Origin: Novosphingobium sp. AP12
GTDB taxonomy: Bacteria; Pseudomonadota; Alphaproteobacteria; Sphingomonadales; Sphingomonadaceae
Length of the DNA: 64,000 nucleotides
Assembly (NCBI RefSeq): GCF_000281975.1
Contig: NZ_AKKE01000047.1
Location: 1 to 64,000 of the forward strand
Reading direction: 5' to 3'
In this document: piece after piece, positions 53,258-61,173 of the stretch
Layout: each line of letters opens with the position of its first letter
How positions within the stretch are numbered: position 1 is the first letter of the stretch
Program-made: the position numbers and the translations under genes
Notes under the pieces: model-generated
Database searches by the model: none
What the model was told of the DNA's origin: nothing
Seen by the model: only the letters and a program-made list of their open reading frames with translations

Positions 53258-54586
53258 ATGCCCGAAGGCACCCGGCCGAGACTTTCATTGCTGCGCATCG
53301 TCGAGATGAACATCGGGTTCTTCGGCTTGCAGTTCAGCTTCGGGCTGCAGCAAGCGAACATGGGACCGATCTACGCCTATCTAGGCGCGAGCGAGGCGGT
53401 GATGCCTCTGCTCTGGCTGGCGGGTCCGGTGACTGGATTGCTGATCCAGCCGCTGGTCGGGGCGATGAGTGATCGCACCTTGGCGCGGATGGGGCGGCGC
53501 ACGCCCTACTTCCTCGTGGGAGCGCTGCTGTGTTCTGCGGCACTGCTGCTGATGCCCAATTCCTCGGCGCTGTGGATGGCGGCGAGCCTGCTGTGGCTGC
53601 TCGACGCGGGCAACAACGTGACCATGGAGCCCTACCGGGCATACGTCGCCGACCGACTGGCGCCCGACCAGCGCCCGGTCGGTTTCCTGACGCAGAGCGC
53701 CTTCACCGGCCTTGCGCACACCCTGTCGTACCTCGCGCCCTCGCTGATGGCGAGCATGGTCGACCGGCATCTGCTGGGGCCGAGCGGCATCCCCGAGATC
53801 GTGCGCTGGGCCTTCATCATCGGCGCGGTGCTGTCGATCTCGACGATCCTCTATTCGATCACCCGCGTGCCCGAACTGCCCCTCTCGCCCGAGGAGCGCG
53901 CAGCCATCGCCGCCGACCCGCTCACCCCGCGCGCGACCTTGAGCGACATTCGCTCCGCCATCGCCGAAATGCCTCGCCCGATGCGCAGGCTGGCGCTCGC
54001 CATGCTGTGCCAGTGGTACGCGATGATGGTCTATTGGCAGTACATCGCCTTCGCCCTGTCGCGCTCGCTCCGCGGCACGGCAGACGTGAAGACAGAGGCT
54101 TTCCGGGATGCCGCCCTGACTGCGCAGCAACTGGGCGCGGTCTACAACGCGGTCGCCTTCGTGGCGGCGCTGGCGCTGATCCCGGTCGTGCGGCGACTGG
54201 GAGCGCGCGATGTCCACGTCGGCTGTCTCGCGGCTGCGGGGCTGGCGATGCTGATGGTCCCCTGGACCACCTCGTTGCCGCACCTCGCGATGCTGATGGT
54301 CGGCATCGGTCTGGGCTGGGCTGGCATGATGGGAAACACCTACGTGATGCTCGCCGATTCGATCCCGCCTGCGCGTAACGGCATCTACATGGGCATCTTC
54401 AACATGTTCATCGTCATCCCGATGCTGGTGGAGAGCCTGACGATGCCGCTGATCTACGGCCCCATCCTCGGCGGCGACCCGCGCAATGCGCTCGTGTTGG
54501 CGGGCATCCTGATGCTGCTGGGCGCCGCAGCGACGCTGTTCGTCGGCGCCGGTGGACCGGCTTCCAGGGCCCCGGCAGCTAACTGA
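53258..54586 (+). CDS. MFS transporter, SUC (sucrose:H+ symporter) type
   Basis: Inner-membrane carrier of 442 residues with about twelve membrane helices. The N-terminus NIGFFGLQFSFGLQQANMGPIYAYLGAS and the first-loop motif LVGAMSDRTLARMGRRTPYFLVGAL match bacterial sucrose/maltose carriers of the GPH/SUC kind. NNVTMEPYRAYVADRLAPDQR is the second conserved loop. Divergent from GH68-fructokinase and followed by LacI, it would bring sucrose into the cell. Confidence 0.87.
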   Translation: MPEGTRPRLSLLRIVEMNIGFFGLQFSFGLQQANMGPIYAYLGASEAVMPLLWLAGPVTGLLIQPLVGAMSDRTLARMGRRTPYFLVGALLCSAALLLMPNSSALWMAASLLWLLDAGNNVTMEPYRAYVADRLAPDQRPVGFLTQSAFTGLAHTLSYLAPSLMASMVDRHLLGPSGIPEIVRWAFIIGAVLSISTILYSITRVPELPLSPEERAAIAADPLTPRATLSDIRSAIAEMPRPMRRLALAMLCQWYAMMVYWQYIAFALSRSLRGTADVKTEAFRDAALTAQQLGAVYNAVAFVAALALIPVVRRLGARDVHVGCLAAAGLAMLMVPWTTSLPHLAMLMVGIGLGWAGMMGNTYVMLADSIPPARNGIYMGIFNMFIVIPMLVESLTMPLIYGPILGGDPRNALVLAGILMLLGAAATLFVGAGGPASRAPAAN

Positions 54587-54633
54587 ACAAGTTACTTCCG
54601 GCAGCGCGATCCGGGTGTTAAGGGTCCCGCCTT

Positions 54634-55701
54634 ATGGAGACAGGGGCGGGCGACAGCAACGAGGTTATCGGCGGCACGGACGCGTCCACGCCCGCCGTGG
54701 AAGTGCGCACGCTGGCGGATCTGGCGCGCGTCGCCGGGGTCTCGGCGGGTACGGTATCGCGCGCGCTGGCGGGCAAGGCGCTGGTCAATGCCGAGACGCG
54801 CGAGCGCATCCAGACGCTTGCCCGGCACTACGGCTTTCGCCCCAACCAGATGGCCAGCAAGCTACGCTCGCGACGCACCGGAGTCATCGGCGTGGTCATC
54901 CCGCTCGGCCACGAGAAGCGCCAGAGCATCTCAGACCCGTTCTTCCTCACCCTGCTCGGCCATCTGGCGGACCAGCTGACCGAGAGCGGCTACGACCTCA
55001 TGCTCAGCCGCGCGATCCCCGACGGAACTTCGGACTGGCTGGAGCGCATCACCGGCTCGGGCATGGTCGACGGCGTGCTGGTGATCGGCCAGTCGGACCA
55101 GTCCGGCATCATCGACCAGGTCGCGGCCAACTACCGCCCGCTGGTCGTCTGGGGCAACTACCGCGAGGGACAGGTCCACTGCGTGGTCGGCACCGACAAC
55201 GAGATGGGCGGGCGCCTGGCCGCCGAGCACCTGATCGCGTCGGGCGCCAAACGCCTCGCGTTCCTGGGCGACACCACCGGCATCGAGATCGACATGCGCC
55301 ACCGCGGCGCGGCCTCCGCGGCGAAAGCGGCGGGGCTGCCGCTCGCCCACATTCCCATCAACCTCGCCACGACCGAGATGGGGCCCCAGATCAAGGCCGC
55401 GCTGGCCATGCCCGACATCGACTACGACGGCTTCGTCTGTGCCTCGGACCTGATCGCCATGTCGGCGCTGCGTGTGCTCTACGAAACCGGCCGCGCCGTT
55501 CCCGACGACGCGCAGGTGGTCGGCTTCGACGACCTGCCGATGGCCGCGCAGACCATGCCGCCGCTCACCACGATCCGCCAAGAGATCGCCGGGGGCGCCC
55601 GTGTCATGGTCGAGAACCTGAAGGCGCGCATCGAGGGCGAGAGCACCGACAGCCTCGCGATGCCTCCAAGCCTGATCGTCCGCCGCACCACGCGGGCATA
55701 A
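54634..55701 (+). CDS. LacI family transcriptional regulator
   Basis: Regulator of 355 residues. After about 22 extra residues comes the HTH TLADLARVAGVSAGTVSRALAGKALVNAETRERI with the hinge helix region MASKLRSRRTG, then a periplasmic-binding-like sugar domain (VIGVVIPLGHEKRQSISDPFF to FDDLPMAAQTMPPLTTIRQ). It lies 47 bases after the MFS gene and probably represses the sucrose locus through the AATCGATT site. The inducer is presumably sucrose or fructose. Confidence 0.9.
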   Translation: METGAGDSNEVIGGTDASTPAVEVRTLADLARVAGVSAGTVSRALAGKALVNAETRERIQTLARHYGFRPNQMASKLRSRRTGVIGVVIPLGHEKRQSISDPFFLTLLGHLADQLTESGYDLMLSRAIPDGTSDWLERITGSGMVDGVLVIGQSDQSGIIDQVAANYRPLVVWGNYREGQVHCVVGTDNEMGGRLAAEHLIASGAKRLAFLGDTTGIEIDMRHRGAASAAKAAGLPLAHIPINLATTEMGPQIKAALAMPDIDYDGFVCASDLIAMSALRVLYETGRAVPDDAQVVGFDDLPMAAQTMPPLTTIRQEIAGGARVMVENLKARIEGESTDSLAMPPSLIVRRTTRA

Positions 55702-55812
55702 CCCGCGGCGGACGACGGGGCTTCCCAAAGCACCCGTCCGCCCGCTACTCCAGCGCCCAGGCCCAGTACAGTCGAGGACGAGCGTGATTCCAGGTATTTC
55801 GGCGCAGGCCCC

Positions 55813-57519
55813 ATGCTGATCGGGATCGACCTCGGCACGACCAACAGCGCGGTCGCCATCTGGCGCGGCGGCGAGGCGGAGCTGGTGCCCAATGCGCTGG
55901 GCGAACTGCTTACCCCCTCCGCCGTCAGCATCGCCAGGGACGGGCAGACCTGGATCGGCACTCCCGCGCTCGACCGCATGACCGTCCACCCGCAGGACAC
56001 CGCCACCAGCTTCAAGCGCCTGATCGGCACCCAGCGAACCGCGCGCCTCGGCGGCAAGGAATACAAGCCCGAGGACGTCTCCGCCATCGTGCTGGGCGCG
56101 CTCGTCCGCGACGTCGAGGCTTTGACCGGCGAGAAGCCGACCGAGGCGGTCATCACCGTCCCGGCCTATTTCAACGACCGCCAGCGCAAGGCCACCCGCC
56201 GCGCCGGCGAACTGGCGGGCCTCACCGTGCGCCGCCTCATCAACGAGCCGACCGCCGCCGCGCTTGCCTTCGGCCTCCAGGACAAGGGCGACCGCGAGCC
56301 GTTCCTGGTGTTCGACCTCGGCGGCGGCACCTTCGACGTGTCGGTGGTCGAGATGTTCGACGGCATCGTCGAAGTCCGCGCCTCGGCGGGCGACAATCGC
56401 CTCGGCGGCGACGATTTCGACGATGCGCTCGCTGCTTTCGTAAAGCCGCGCCTCGATCCCGAGGGCCTGCTGGCGAAGCTGCCCGACGAGCGCCGCGACG
56501 CGGTGCTCAAGCGCGCTGCCGAAACCTGCCGCCGTGCGCTCAGCACCGCGAGCGAGGCGGAATTCGCGCTGACGGTGGAGGAGGTCCGCCTCTCCACCAT
56601 GGTCACCGAGGCCGAGTTCGAGGCCGCCGCCGAACCGCTCGTCCGCCGCCTGCGCGAGCCGGTGGTGCGCGCCCTGCGGGACAGCGCGATCGAGGCGGCG
56701 GAATTGTCCGACGTGGTGCTGGTCGGCGGAGCTACGCGCATGCCGGTGGTGCGCAAGGCTATCACCCGCCTGTTCGGCCGCTTTCCCAATTCCTCGGTCC
56801 ATCCCGACCACGCGGTCGCTCTGGGCGCGTCGATCCAGGCCGGACTCGTCGGCCGCGATGCCGCGCTCGACGAGATCCGCATCACCGACGTCTGCCCCTT
56901 CACGCTCGGCATCGAAATCGCCGAGCAGGACCGTTTCGGCGGCCTCCAGCGCGGGCTGTTCTCGCCGATCATCGAGCGCAACACCCCCGTACCCGTCAGC
57001 CGCGTCAACAGCTACTCGACCATGGGCGACGGGCAGAAGCAGATCGAATTCGGCATCTACCAAGGCGAGGCGCGCGAGGTTTCGGGCAACGTCAAGCTGG
57101 GCCAGCTGGTCGTCCCGGTGCCGCCGCGTCCGGCGGGCGAAGTCAGCGCGGAAGTGCGCTTCTCCTACGACAGTTCGGGCCTGCTGGAAGTCGACGTCCA
57201 CGTCCCCGCCAGCGGCCAGAGCCACAACCTCGTCATCGTTGACGAGGAGGACCGGCCGGACAGGAAGGACATCGAGAAGCGCCGCGCCGCGCTCGCCGGG
57301 CTCAAGCACCACCCGCGCGAGGAAGCCGGCCACGTCGCCCTGATGGCGCGCGCCGAACGCGCCTACGAGGACCACATCGGCGAAGTGCGGCAGGCGATCG
57401 GCCACTGGATCACCGAGTTCGTCGGCGCGCTGGACACGCAGGACCCGCGCCGCATCGCCGACGCGCGCGGCTTCCTCAACGCCCGCCTCGACGAAATCGA
57501 CAGCGCCAGCCCGCTGTGA
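55813..57519 (+). CDS. hscC: Hsp70 family chaperone, HscC-like
   Basis: ATP-dependent chaperone of 568 residues, shorter than DnaK because the C-terminal lid is reduced. The ATPase domain shows IGIDLGTTNSAVAIW, VITVPAYFNDRQRKATRRAGELAGL, RLINEPTAAALAFGL, FDLGGGTFDVSVVEM and VLVGGATRMPVVRKAI. A substrate-binding domain follows from about residue 370 (DVCPFTLGIEI). It is followed 10 bases later by a J-like membrane protein gene, the arrangement expected for a dedicated Hsp70/co-chaperone pair. The clients are unknown. Confidence 0.9.
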   Translation: MLIGIDLGTTNSAVAIWRGGEAELVPNALGELLTPSAVSIARDGQTWIGTPALDRMTVHPQDTATSFKRLIGTQRTARLGGKEYKPEDVSAIVLGALVRDVEALTGEKPTEAVITVPAYFNDRQRKATRRAGELAGLTVRRLINEPTAAALAFGLQDKGDREPFLVFDLGGGTFDVSVVEMFDGIVEVRASAGDNRLGGDDFDDALAAFVKPRLDPEGLLAKLPDERRDAVLKRAAETCRRALSTASEAEFALTVEEVRLSTMVTEAEFEAAAEPLVRRLREPVVRALRDSAIEAAELSDVVLVGGATRMPVVRKAITRLFGRFPNSSVHPDHAVALGASIQAGLVGRDAALDEIRITDVCPFTLGIEIAEQDRFGGLQRGLFSPIIERNTPVPVSRVNSYSTMGDGQKQIEFGIYQGEAREVSGNVKLGQLVVPVPPRPAGEVSAEVRFSYDSSGLLEVDVHVPASGQSHNLVIVDEEDRPDRKDIEKRRAALAGLKHHPREEAGHVALMARAERAYEDHIGEVRQAIGHWITEFVGALDTQDPRRIADARGFLNARLDEIDSASPL

Positions 57520-57529
57520 GCCCGCGCCC

Positions 57530-59227
57530 GTGAGCGACTTTCCGTGGTCCGCGCTTGGCATCGACGCGACGGGCGACGCCCGCGCGATCCGCAGCGCCTA
57601 CGCCGCGCGCATCAAGTCGATGGACCTCGACGCCGATGTCGATGGGTACGCCCTGCTGCGACAGGCACGCGACCAGGCGCTGCGCCTGGCGAAGGGCATG
57701 GCGCCGCCGCCCGTGGAAGCAGAGCCCGACGTCGAAGAAGGCCCGATCGAACCCGGCGAGGACAGCGCCCCGCCGACATGGCGGTTCTCGGCTCTGACGC
57801 TGGACGGCGAATGGGCCGCCGACCTCGCGCTTTCCGCTCCGGCCCCCGCAGCCACCGACCAACTGATCGACCGCATCTCGCCGGATCTTTCAGCCAAGGG
57901 CGGACCCGGCTCCTCCATCCTGCCTGCCAACACGGATTCCTTCGCCGCACCTTTGCTCGAGGGCCGCGCTGATGGGGGGGACGTGAGCCAGGAGGCGCTG
58001 CAATCGCCGTTCGCACGCCTCTCCGCGATGCTCGATACCAGCGGGCCGGCCGGTGTCGCGCCGATGGACAGGGCCGAGGAAACCCGCGCTCTCACGATCC
58101 TGCGCGCAGTGCTCGACGTGGTCTACCACTCCAACGTCACCCGGCAGGACGAAATGGAGGCATGGCTGCTCGACATGTTCGTCGATGCCTGGCCCCGCAG
58201 CGGGCCGCTGGTCGAGGAGGCCAACACCGTCTTCGCGTGGGACAGGGAGTGGGACAAGGTCGATGCGCGGCCCGCCGTCGCCTACCTCGGCACGCACCTG
58301 CGCGCGCACCGCTTCCACGCGAAGGTCCAACGTCCGGAGCACCGCTTCCACAAGGCATGGACGGAACTTAGACGCCCAGGCCGTGCCGGTCCTCTGCGCG
58401 CCCTAAGCGCCAACGGCGCAGACGTGCGGCAATTGCTCGCAGGCATCCGCAAGCGTTTCCCCGAACTGGAAGACCACCTCGACGCCGACCGCATCGCCTC
58501 GTGGGAAGGCGGCAGCGCCTGGCCGACGGTAGCGATCGCGTTGCTGGCGCTGGCACTGCTCAGCTTCCTCGCCAGCCTGGGAGATTCCGCGCCCCGCCCG
58601 TCATCCGCGCCTAACATCGTCGGCGGCACGCAGTTTGCTGCCGACATGCGCACCATCCACGCGGCAAACGTCGAGGCTGTCGCCGAAACCTTTGGCGCAG
58701 GGCACGACCCCGGTTGGCTGCGGCAACAGGACTCCAGCCTCTCGGTCGCCATCGAGAACCTGAGCCGCGCCGCCGTGCAGTCGGGCGAAGGCAATGGGGG
58801 AGCCGCCAATCACGCCGTCGAGTTCGTGCGCCGGCGCCTCTACCTCAACGGCCGCGCCACCACCGGCGAGGACTTCGAGCGCACCATGCGCCTGCGCCTC
58901 GACCTGCTGAAAGCGGCGCAGGCAAAGGACACCGCGACCTGCCTGCTCTACCTCAACGCCGGCCAGCTTCCCGCCGCCGTCCCGGTACCCTGGACAGTGC
59001 GCACACGCGAGCGCGAGCTTGCCGCGTCCTTCGCCGAACGCGGACTACTCGGCCAGCCTGCGCTTTCGGGCCCGACCACCGCCAGCGTCCCCGGTGCGCT
59101 CGTCGCCAATGTGATCGCGGCCACGAAGCTGCCCAAGGCCGACGTCGCACAGGCCATGCAGGGCAAGGGCCCGGACACCAACCGCTGCGCCGTCTCGATC
59201 GCGCTGCTGAAGGCGACGCTCGGCTGA
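57530..59227 (+). CDS. Membrane-anchored J-domain-like protein without HPD motif
   Basis: A 565-residue protein next to hscC. The N-terminal about 50 residues (PWSALGIDATGDARAIRSAYAARIKSMD, then DADVDGYALLRQARDQALRL) follow the helix pattern of a J-domain. The invariant His-Pro-Asp between helices II and III is absent, replaced by SMDLDADVDGY. A low-complexity acidic linker follows, then an unknown helical region. One membrane segment lies at about 331-350 (WPTVAIALLALALLSFLASL), and a C-terminal domain of about 200 residues has no recognised family. Orientation suggests the J-like part is cytosolic and the C-terminus periplasmic. The start is GTG with a weak ribosome-binding site. Partner of HscC by context; function inferred. 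Confidence 0.75.
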   Translation: MSDFPWSALGIDATGDARAIRSAYAARIKSMDLDADVDGYALLRQARDQALRLAKGMAPPPVEAEPDVEEGPIEPGEDSAPPTWRFSALTLDGEWAADLALSAPAPAATDQLIDRISPDLSAKGGPGSSILPANTDSFAAPLLEGRADGGDVSQEALQSPFARLSAMLDTSGPAGVAPMDRAEETRALTILRAVLDVVYHSNVTRQDEMEAWLLDMFVDAWPRSGPLVEEANTVFAWDREWDKVDARPAVAYLGTHLRAHRFHAKVQRPEHRFHKAWTELRRPGRAGPLRALSANGADVRQLLAGIRKRFPELEDHLDADRIASWEGGSAWPTVAIALLALALLSFLASLGDSAPRPSSAPNIVGGTQFAADMRTIHAANVEAVAETFGAGHDPGWLRQQDSSLSVAIENLSRAAVQSGEGNGGAANHAVEFVRRRLYLNGRATTGEDFERTMRLRLDLLKAAQAKDTATCLLYLNAGQLPAAVPVPWTVRTRERELAASFAERGLLGQPALSGPTTASVPGALVANVIAATKLPKADVAQAMQGKGPDTNRCAVSIALLKATLG

Positions 59228-59325
59228 GAAGGCGATGCTCGCCGCGCGATCCTGCTGACGTTGTAGGCCCCCTCTGGCGCTGGGCCTACGCGCTTCCCAT
59301 GTACAGGGAAACCCGGAGAGCCCCC

Positions 59326-59991
59326 ATGTCGATCCGTCCCTTGCCCGTCCTCGCCACCGCCGCCGCGCTCGGCCTCGCCGCCGTGGGCCTTGCCTCGTGG
59401 CCAGAGACGCCCGCCAATGCCGCAGCCTTCCCTGCCCCTCCCGCCGAGAAGGCCGGCAGCGGTGACCAGGTCGCCGTCCTCGCGGGCGGTTGTTTCTGGG
59501 GCATCGAGGGGCTGTTCGAGCATGTGAAAGGCGTGAAATCCGTGACGGCTGGATATGCCGGCGGCGCGCGGAAGGACGCCACTTACGGCGCTGTCTCTAC
59601 GGAAAAGACCGGCCATGCCGAGGCCGTGCGCATCGTCTACGATCCCACCAAGGTGAGCTACGGCACGCTGCTCAAGGTGTTCTTCTCGGTCGGGCACGAT
59701 CCGACGCAGGTGAACCGCCAGTTCCCCGATGTCGGCCCCAGCTACCGCTCGGCGGTGTTCCCGCAGAACGATGCGCAGAGGCAGGTCGCCGCCTCTTACA
59801 TCGCCGCGATCGGCCAGGCGGGGGTCTATTCAAAGCCAGTGGCGACGAAGATCGAGACCGGCGCCTTCTACCCGGCCGAGAGCTACCATCAGGACTTCCT
59901 GCGGCGGAACCCGACCAACGGCTACATCCGCCGCTACGACGCGCCCAAGCTGGACGCGCTGAAAAAGACCTGGCCGGCGCTGTACCGCTGA
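59326..59991 (+). CDS. msrA: Periplasmic peptide-methionine (S)-S-oxide reductase
   Basis: Repairs methionine-S-sulfoxide; 221 residues. A Sec-type leader (VLATAAALGLAAVGLASWP, ending near ANAAA) predicts a periplasmic place. The catalytic GGCFWG motif is at about residues 54-59, and TGHAEAVRIVYDP and AESYHQDFLRRNP complete the active site. The protein has only this one Cys, so there is no resolving Cys of its own; the sulfenic acid must be reduced directly by a partner. The start ATG follows CGGAGAG. Confidence 0.93.
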   Translation: MSIRPLPVLATAAALGLAAVGLASWPETPANAAAFPAPPAEKAGSGDQVAVLAGGCFWGIEGLFEHVKGVKSVTAGYAGGARKDATYGAVSTEKTGHAEAVRIVYDPTKVSYGTLLKVFFSVGHDPTQVNRQFPDVGPSYRSAVFPQNDAQRQVAASYIAAIGQAGVYSKPVATKIETGAFYPAESYHQDFLRRNPTNGYIRRYDAPKLDALKKTWPALYR

Positions 59992-60000
59992 GGCGGCGGC

Positions 60001-61173
60001 CTAGAGCGCCAGCCCCGCCGCGCGGGCGCTGGCCCAGGCCCACTGGAAGTTGTAGCCGCCGAGCCAGCCGGTGACGTCCACCGCCTCGCCGATCGCGTAG
60101 AGCCCCGGGCTCTTGCGAGCTTCCATGGTCTTGGACGACAGTTCGGCAGTGTCGATGCCGCCGGCGGTGACTTCGGCCTTGGCGTAGCCTTCCGAGCCAT
60201 CGGGCAGGAACGGCCAGCGCGCCAGCCGGGCCTCGGCGGCGCTCAGGACCTTGTCGGTCAGGCTGCCCATCTCGCCCTCGATGCCGAGCCTTGCGAACAG
60301 CGCGTCGGCCAACCGCTCGGGCAGGCCATCGCCCATCGCCTTGCGGAACGACAGGCGCGGGCGCTCGCGCTTGATGGCCTTGAGCCAGCCGTCGACCCGG
60401 TCGGGGACGAACTGGGCGGTCACGGTGTCACCGCGCTGCCAGTAGCTCGATATCTGGAGGATCGCCGGGCCGGAAAGGCCACGGTGCGTGAACAACGCCG
60501 CCTCGCGGAATGCAGCTTTCCCGCACCGCGCGACGATCTCGGTCGAAACGCCCGAGAGTTCGCGGAACAGCGCTTCGTCGCCGGGTAACGTCAGCGGCAC
60601 GAGCGCGGGGCGCGGCTGCACCACCTTGAGCCCGAACTTGCGCGCAAGGTCGTAGGCGAATCCGGTCGCGCCCATCTTCGGGATCGATGGGCCGCCCGTC
60701 GCGATCACCAAGGCCGGGGCCGTGGCGACGTTCCCGCCGTATTCAACCCGGTAGCGGCCGTCCGCATGCTCGACCGCGCCGACCGCGTCGCCGCAGTTCA
60801 GCACGACGCCGCCCTTGTCGCACTCCTCCAGCAGCATGGCGACGACCTGTTTGGCCGAGCCGTCACAGAACAGTTGCCCCAGCGTCTTCTCGTGCCAGGC
60901 GATGTCGTAGGATTCCATCAGCGACAGGAAATCCGCCGGCGTGTAGCGGCTGAGCGCGGACTTGGCGAAGTGCGGGTTGCTGGCGAGATAGCGGTCCGGC
61001 GCGGTGTGGATGTTGGTGAAGTTGCAGCGCCCGCCGCCCGAAATCACAATCTTCTTGCCCGGCTCGGCCGCATGGTCGAGCAGCAGCACGCGCTTGCCGC
61101 GCTGGCCCGCCGTGGCCGCGCAGAACAGGCCGGCCGCGCCCGCGCCGAGCACTATCGCGTCGTATTCGCTCAT
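60001..61173 (-). CDS. HI0933/YhiN family flavoprotein
   Basis: NAD(P)/FAD-dependent protein of 390 residues and unknown reaction. The FAD-binding GxGxxG is VLGAGAAGLFCAATAGQRG, followed by the family signature KKIVISGGGRCNFTN. The C-terminus has VTAGGIDTAELSSKTMEARKSPGLYAIGEAVDVTGWLGGYNFQWAWAS, where flavin contacts in relatives. Its start overlaps the stop of the upstream FAD gene (ATGA), so the two are coupled. Confidence 0.9.
   Translation of the reverse strand: MSEYDAIVLGAGAAGLFCAATAGQRGKRVLLLDHAAEPGKKIVISGGGRCNFTNIHTAPDRYLASNPHFAKSALSRYTPADFLSLMESYDIAWHEKTLGQLFCDGSAKQVVAMLLEECDKGGVVLNCGDAVGAVEHADGRYRVEYGGNVATAPALVIATGGPSIPKMGATGFAYDLARKFGLKVVQPRPALVPLTLPGDEALFRELSGVSTEIVARCGKAAFREAALFTHRGLSGPAILQISSYWQRGDTVTAQFVPDRVDGWLKAIKRERPRLSFRKAMGDGLPERLADALFARLGIEGEMGSLTDKVLSAAEARLARWPFLPDGSEGYAKAEVTAGGIDTAELSSKTMEARKSPGLYAIGEAVDVTGWLGGYNFQWAWASARAAGLAL

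Noticed and set aside
54931..57561. An 876-residue minus-strand frame opposite the LacI and Hsp70 genes
   Set aside because: Same reasoning: the + strand encodes complete LacI and Hsp70 proteins.
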